Origin: JANNAV01 sp031384695
GTDB taxonomy: Bacteria; Pseudomonadota; Alphaproteobacteria; Rhodobacterales; Rhodobacteraceae
DNA: 15,530 nt
Direction: 5' to 3'
Assembly (NCBI GenBank): GCA_031384695.1
Contig: JANNAV010000205.1
Location: 1-15,530, forward strand
Below, one piece after another: positions 13,635 through 15,530 of the stretch (its first letter is position 1; the number at the start of each line of letters is the position of its first letter). A program made the position numbers and the translations under genes. The notes under the pieces were generated by a model that did not search any database, was not told where the DNA came from, and saw only the letters and a program-made list of their open reading frames with translations.

Positions 13635-15056
13635 TCAACTAACTTCCCCGGATGTCTTGCGCTGCCTGACATAAAGAAACAACTCTCGCTGGCTTGCAAG
13701 GTTCAGTGCATAGATGACGAGAAGAACGACGGCGACCCGGGCATCTGGCTGGCTGGACAGCGCCGCCGTGGGTTGCCACAGGCCTATGGCCGCCGTCACC
13801 AGCAGCAAAATGGCTGCCGCCAGATGCGGCAGGACAATGCCGCGCTGAGACAGTGCAACCCAGCGCCGCAACAGCAGCATGGCCAGCAGATAACCGGCAA
13901 ATTCGCCCAGGGTTGCGATCCAGATGATGGTGAAAATGTCGCCCGAATGCGCGGCCACATACCAGCAGAGTGGCAACACCAACACGCGCGGGATGTTGGC
14001 GATCATCGGATTGCTGGTTTGTCCGACCGCCAAAGCGACTATGGAGGGGCCGGTCTTGAGGACCCGCAGCGCCTGCATGATGGCAAACCACCCCATGAGT
14101 GGCTGCAGGGCGGCAAATTTTTCTCCGGCCAGCAAGTGTACGATCAGGGGGCCAAACAGGACGGTGCCACAAACGAAGAGGAGGCTCATGGCAAGGATGG
14201 CCTGCAGCATCGCAACGGCGTGGCGGTTGAACTCGCCATCCGCTGCATGCCTCGCCACCGACAGTTGTGGCAGGAAGAAGTTCACGGCACTGGCGGCCAG
14301 AACCAGCGTCGGCGTCAGGGTGAGCGTGACCCCCATGGCGAAGATCGCCAGGGTTTCCATACCCAACTCCCGGCCGACGATTGCCTTGTCGCCGTTGAAA
14401 ACCAGAAACATCAGCAGCCCGTTGACCAGAATAGGCCAGCCAAAGCGGAGTGAGCGGCCCATGATCTTGCGGTCGAGCACCGCCCGGTAGGGCCGCCTGG
14501 CCACCAGATGCGAGGTCACCGCCCCAAGTGCTGTCTGGATCAGGATACTATAGAGCATCACCCGGTAGTCGCCGAGCCAGACCGCCAGCGGCCAGACCGC
14601 CAGCAATGACACCAGCGCCGGGATGGCGCCCGTCAGCAGCATCGGCCCGAACACCATGCCGCGGCTCAGGCGGTGAATGTCGAAATGGATCAGCGCGTTC
14701 AGCACCGGCACCACGGCCAGAAGCTGGTAGGCCCAGATCACCTGTGGAATTTCCATGAAATGCGCGACGGGCCCGGCAATGGCAAAGAGCGCGACGCCCG
14801 CGATCACCCCCCGGAGCAGTTGGAACCCCTGCAGGGCGGCCTGAAAATGCGGCTCGTCCCCCTCTTTCGCCTGGATAATCTGCTGCTGAAGGCCGAGTGC
14901 CGACATCATCTCCACCACCGCCATGATGACGGCGAAGGTGGCGGCGATGCCGTAATCGGCAACCGGAATGAACCGCGCCACGATCAGGTTGCGCGCCAGC
15001 AGCAGCAGAGACGCAAAAGCGTTCCCCGACAGGATCAGGAGGGCGGTGCGCAACAA
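13635..15056 (-). CDS. Wzx-like polysaccharide flippase (MOP superfamily)
   Basis: This protein of about 473 residues is strongly hydrophobic, with about 12-14 predicted membrane segments. It has the family N-terminus SGNAFASLLLLARNLIVARF followed by PVADYGIAATFAV, as in RfbX/Wzx lipid-linked oligosaccharide flippases. It would move undecaprenyl-linked repeat units to the periplasmic face for the Wzy-like protein downstream. The start is uncertain: the frame is closed by a TAG at 15072-15074 and offers only two consecutive TTG codons (15056 and 15053) before the conserved sequence, with at best a weak AGAAAG upstream. An ATG at 15090 lies in a different frame, so a frameshift at the 5' end is an alternative. 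A 15-bp tandem duplication (14577-14604) encodes LAVWPLAVW in a membrane segment. Confidence 0.85.
   Translation of the reverse strand: MLRTALLILSGNAFASLLLLARNLIVARFIPVADYGIAATFAVIMAVVEMMSALGLQQQIIQAKEGDEPHFQAALQGFQLLRGVIAGVALFAIAGPVAHFMEIPQVIWAYQLLAVVPVLNALIHFDIHRLSRGMVFGPMLLTGAIPALVSLLAVWPLAVWLGDYRVMLYSILIQTALGAVTSHLVARRPYRAVLDRKIMGRSLRFGWPILVNGLLMFLVFNGDKAIVGRELGMETLAIFAMGVTLTLTPTLVLAASAVNFFLPQLSVARHAADGEFNRHAVAMLQAILAMSLLFVCGTVLFGPLIVHLLAGEKFAALQPLMGWFAIMQALRVLKTGPSIVALAVGQTSNPMIANIPRVLVLPLCWYVAAHSGDIFTIIWIATLGEFAGYLLAMLLLRRWVALSQRGIVLPHLAAAILLLVTAAIGLWQPTAALSSQPDARVAVVLLVIYALNLASQRELFLYVRQRKTSGEVS
14577..14604 (-). repeat. 15-bp tandem duplication in flippase gene
   Basis: CCAGACCGCCAGCGG (14577-14591) is repeated as CCAGACCGCCAGC (14592-14604). 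On the coding strand this gives LAVWPLAVW inside a hydrophobic segment. It is an in-frame duplication that keeps the membrane helix hydrophobic. Confidence 0.75.
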
Positions 15057-15402
15057 GATGTCTGGAGCTTTCTATGAAAATGCAAGACATAAGGCGGGCT
15101 TGTCGCGCCTTGCCATGCTGTGGTCAGGAAGACAGCGTATCGAGCCGATGCCCTGCAGACTGTTGCGGCCCGAACCGCCGCCGCTTGCCAAATGCCCGGA
15201 GTAACCTTGCCGCGATGGAAACCGGCTGGTCCTCCGCCCCGGCAATCCACTTCGCGGATTGTTTCAGAGGCGCGCTCCCTGCGCTGCTCGTACACCTGCT
15301 GACGACGGATGTGATTGATGCCGTTATCCAGACGGCCGCTGTCCCGGACCTGGTGATCGGCAATGCGACGGTGATCGCGGAAGGTGTCACCCCTTGTGCC
15401 GC
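15057..15402. other. stretch without a recognised gene, upstream of the flippase
   Basis: About 346 bp lie between the stop of the partial gene (15403) and the flippase start. An 88-codon minus-strand frame starting at GTG 15390 and ending at 15124 is open and rich in G/C at third positions. It is in the same frame as the partial gene, directly after that gene's TGA. Its peptide (including AKWIAGAEDQPVSIAARLL) matches no family I know and it lacks a clear ribosome-binding site. It may be a small gene, a remnant, or chance. No repeat or strong hairpin was noticed. Confidence 0.4.
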
Positions 15403-15530
15403 TCATGCCCGGTTCCACTGCGCTGACAGCCGGTCGGGGTTGCCGCCGCAGAGCAGCCACACCATCAGCCCGGCCCGGTAAAGGCGAATGCGGGCAAGGC
15501 ACAGCAAGGCCAGCGCCCGGTTGCGCAGGC
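15403..15530 (-). CDS. C-terminal end of an unidentified protein, cut by window edge
   Basis: A minus-strand frame enters at the right edge and ends at TGA (15403-15405), giving 41 visible residues. They include ALALLCLARIRLYRAG and end with GGNPDRLSAQWNRA. The composition (Leu/Arg-rich helix, then a hydrophilic end) and codon use look like genuine coding sequence; the competing frames give Pro/Arg-rich peptides. The rest lies outside the window, so product and family are unknown. Being upstream of the flippase on the same strand, it is probably another gene of the polysaccharide locus. Confidence 0.55.
   Translation of the reverse strand, partial: LRNRALALLCLARIRLYRAGLMVWLLCGGNPDRLSAQWNRA

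Overview
The window reads as a chromosomal exopolysaccharide (EPS) or capsule biosynthesis and modification locus. The host is a high-GC alphaproteobacterium, most likely a member of the Rhodobacteraceae. This is inferred from strong G/C preference at third codon positions, the general look of the proteins, and an RTX protein with a rhizobial/rhodobacterial style of C-terminus. No rRNA, tRNA or CRISPR array was seen.

Layout. 1-427 has no gene but carries a tandem repeat and a palindromic element. 428-3619 (-) is a large right-handed beta-helix / PKD / LamG-like protein with a C-terminal RTX calcium-binding tail and no N-terminal signal. It is divergent, across about 440 bp, from 4062-6212 (+), a paralogue with the same beta-helix / PKD / LamG-like order but a Sec signal peptide and no RTX tail. 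6233-7405 (-) is a polysaccharide pyruvyl transferase family protein, convergent with the previous gene; a hairpin holding both stop codons lies between them. 7406-7964 is a repeat-rich gene-free region: three 17-bp direct repeats, a 37-bp perfect palindrome and a second copy of the palindromic element seen at 313-369. From 7965 a compact plus-strand operon runs: a family 2 glycosyltransferase, a BcsL/CelD-type GNAT acyltransferase (TTG start overlapping the previous stop), a FemAB-like GNAT transferase and a NodB-type polysaccharide deacetylase. On the minus strand follow a Wzy/O-antigen-ligase-like membrane protein (12032-13423, visibly lower in GC than its neighbours), a Wzx-like flippase (13635-15056), and the C-terminal end of one more gene running off the right edge (15403-15530).

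How it may work together (inference): the glycosyltransferase adds a sugar to a lipid-linked repeat unit, the flippase moves it across the inner membrane and the Wzy-like protein polymerises it. The deacetylase, the two GNAT-fold transferases and the pyruvyl transferase decorate it. The two secreted beta-helix proteins are good candidates for enzymes that bind or remodel the finished polymer outside the cytoplasmic membrane (lyase, epimerase or similar). The most notable item is this paralogous pair, which shares a conserved core but uses two different export routes. A second theme is an unusual number of short in-frame and intergenic tandem duplications (14-27 bp) across the window.
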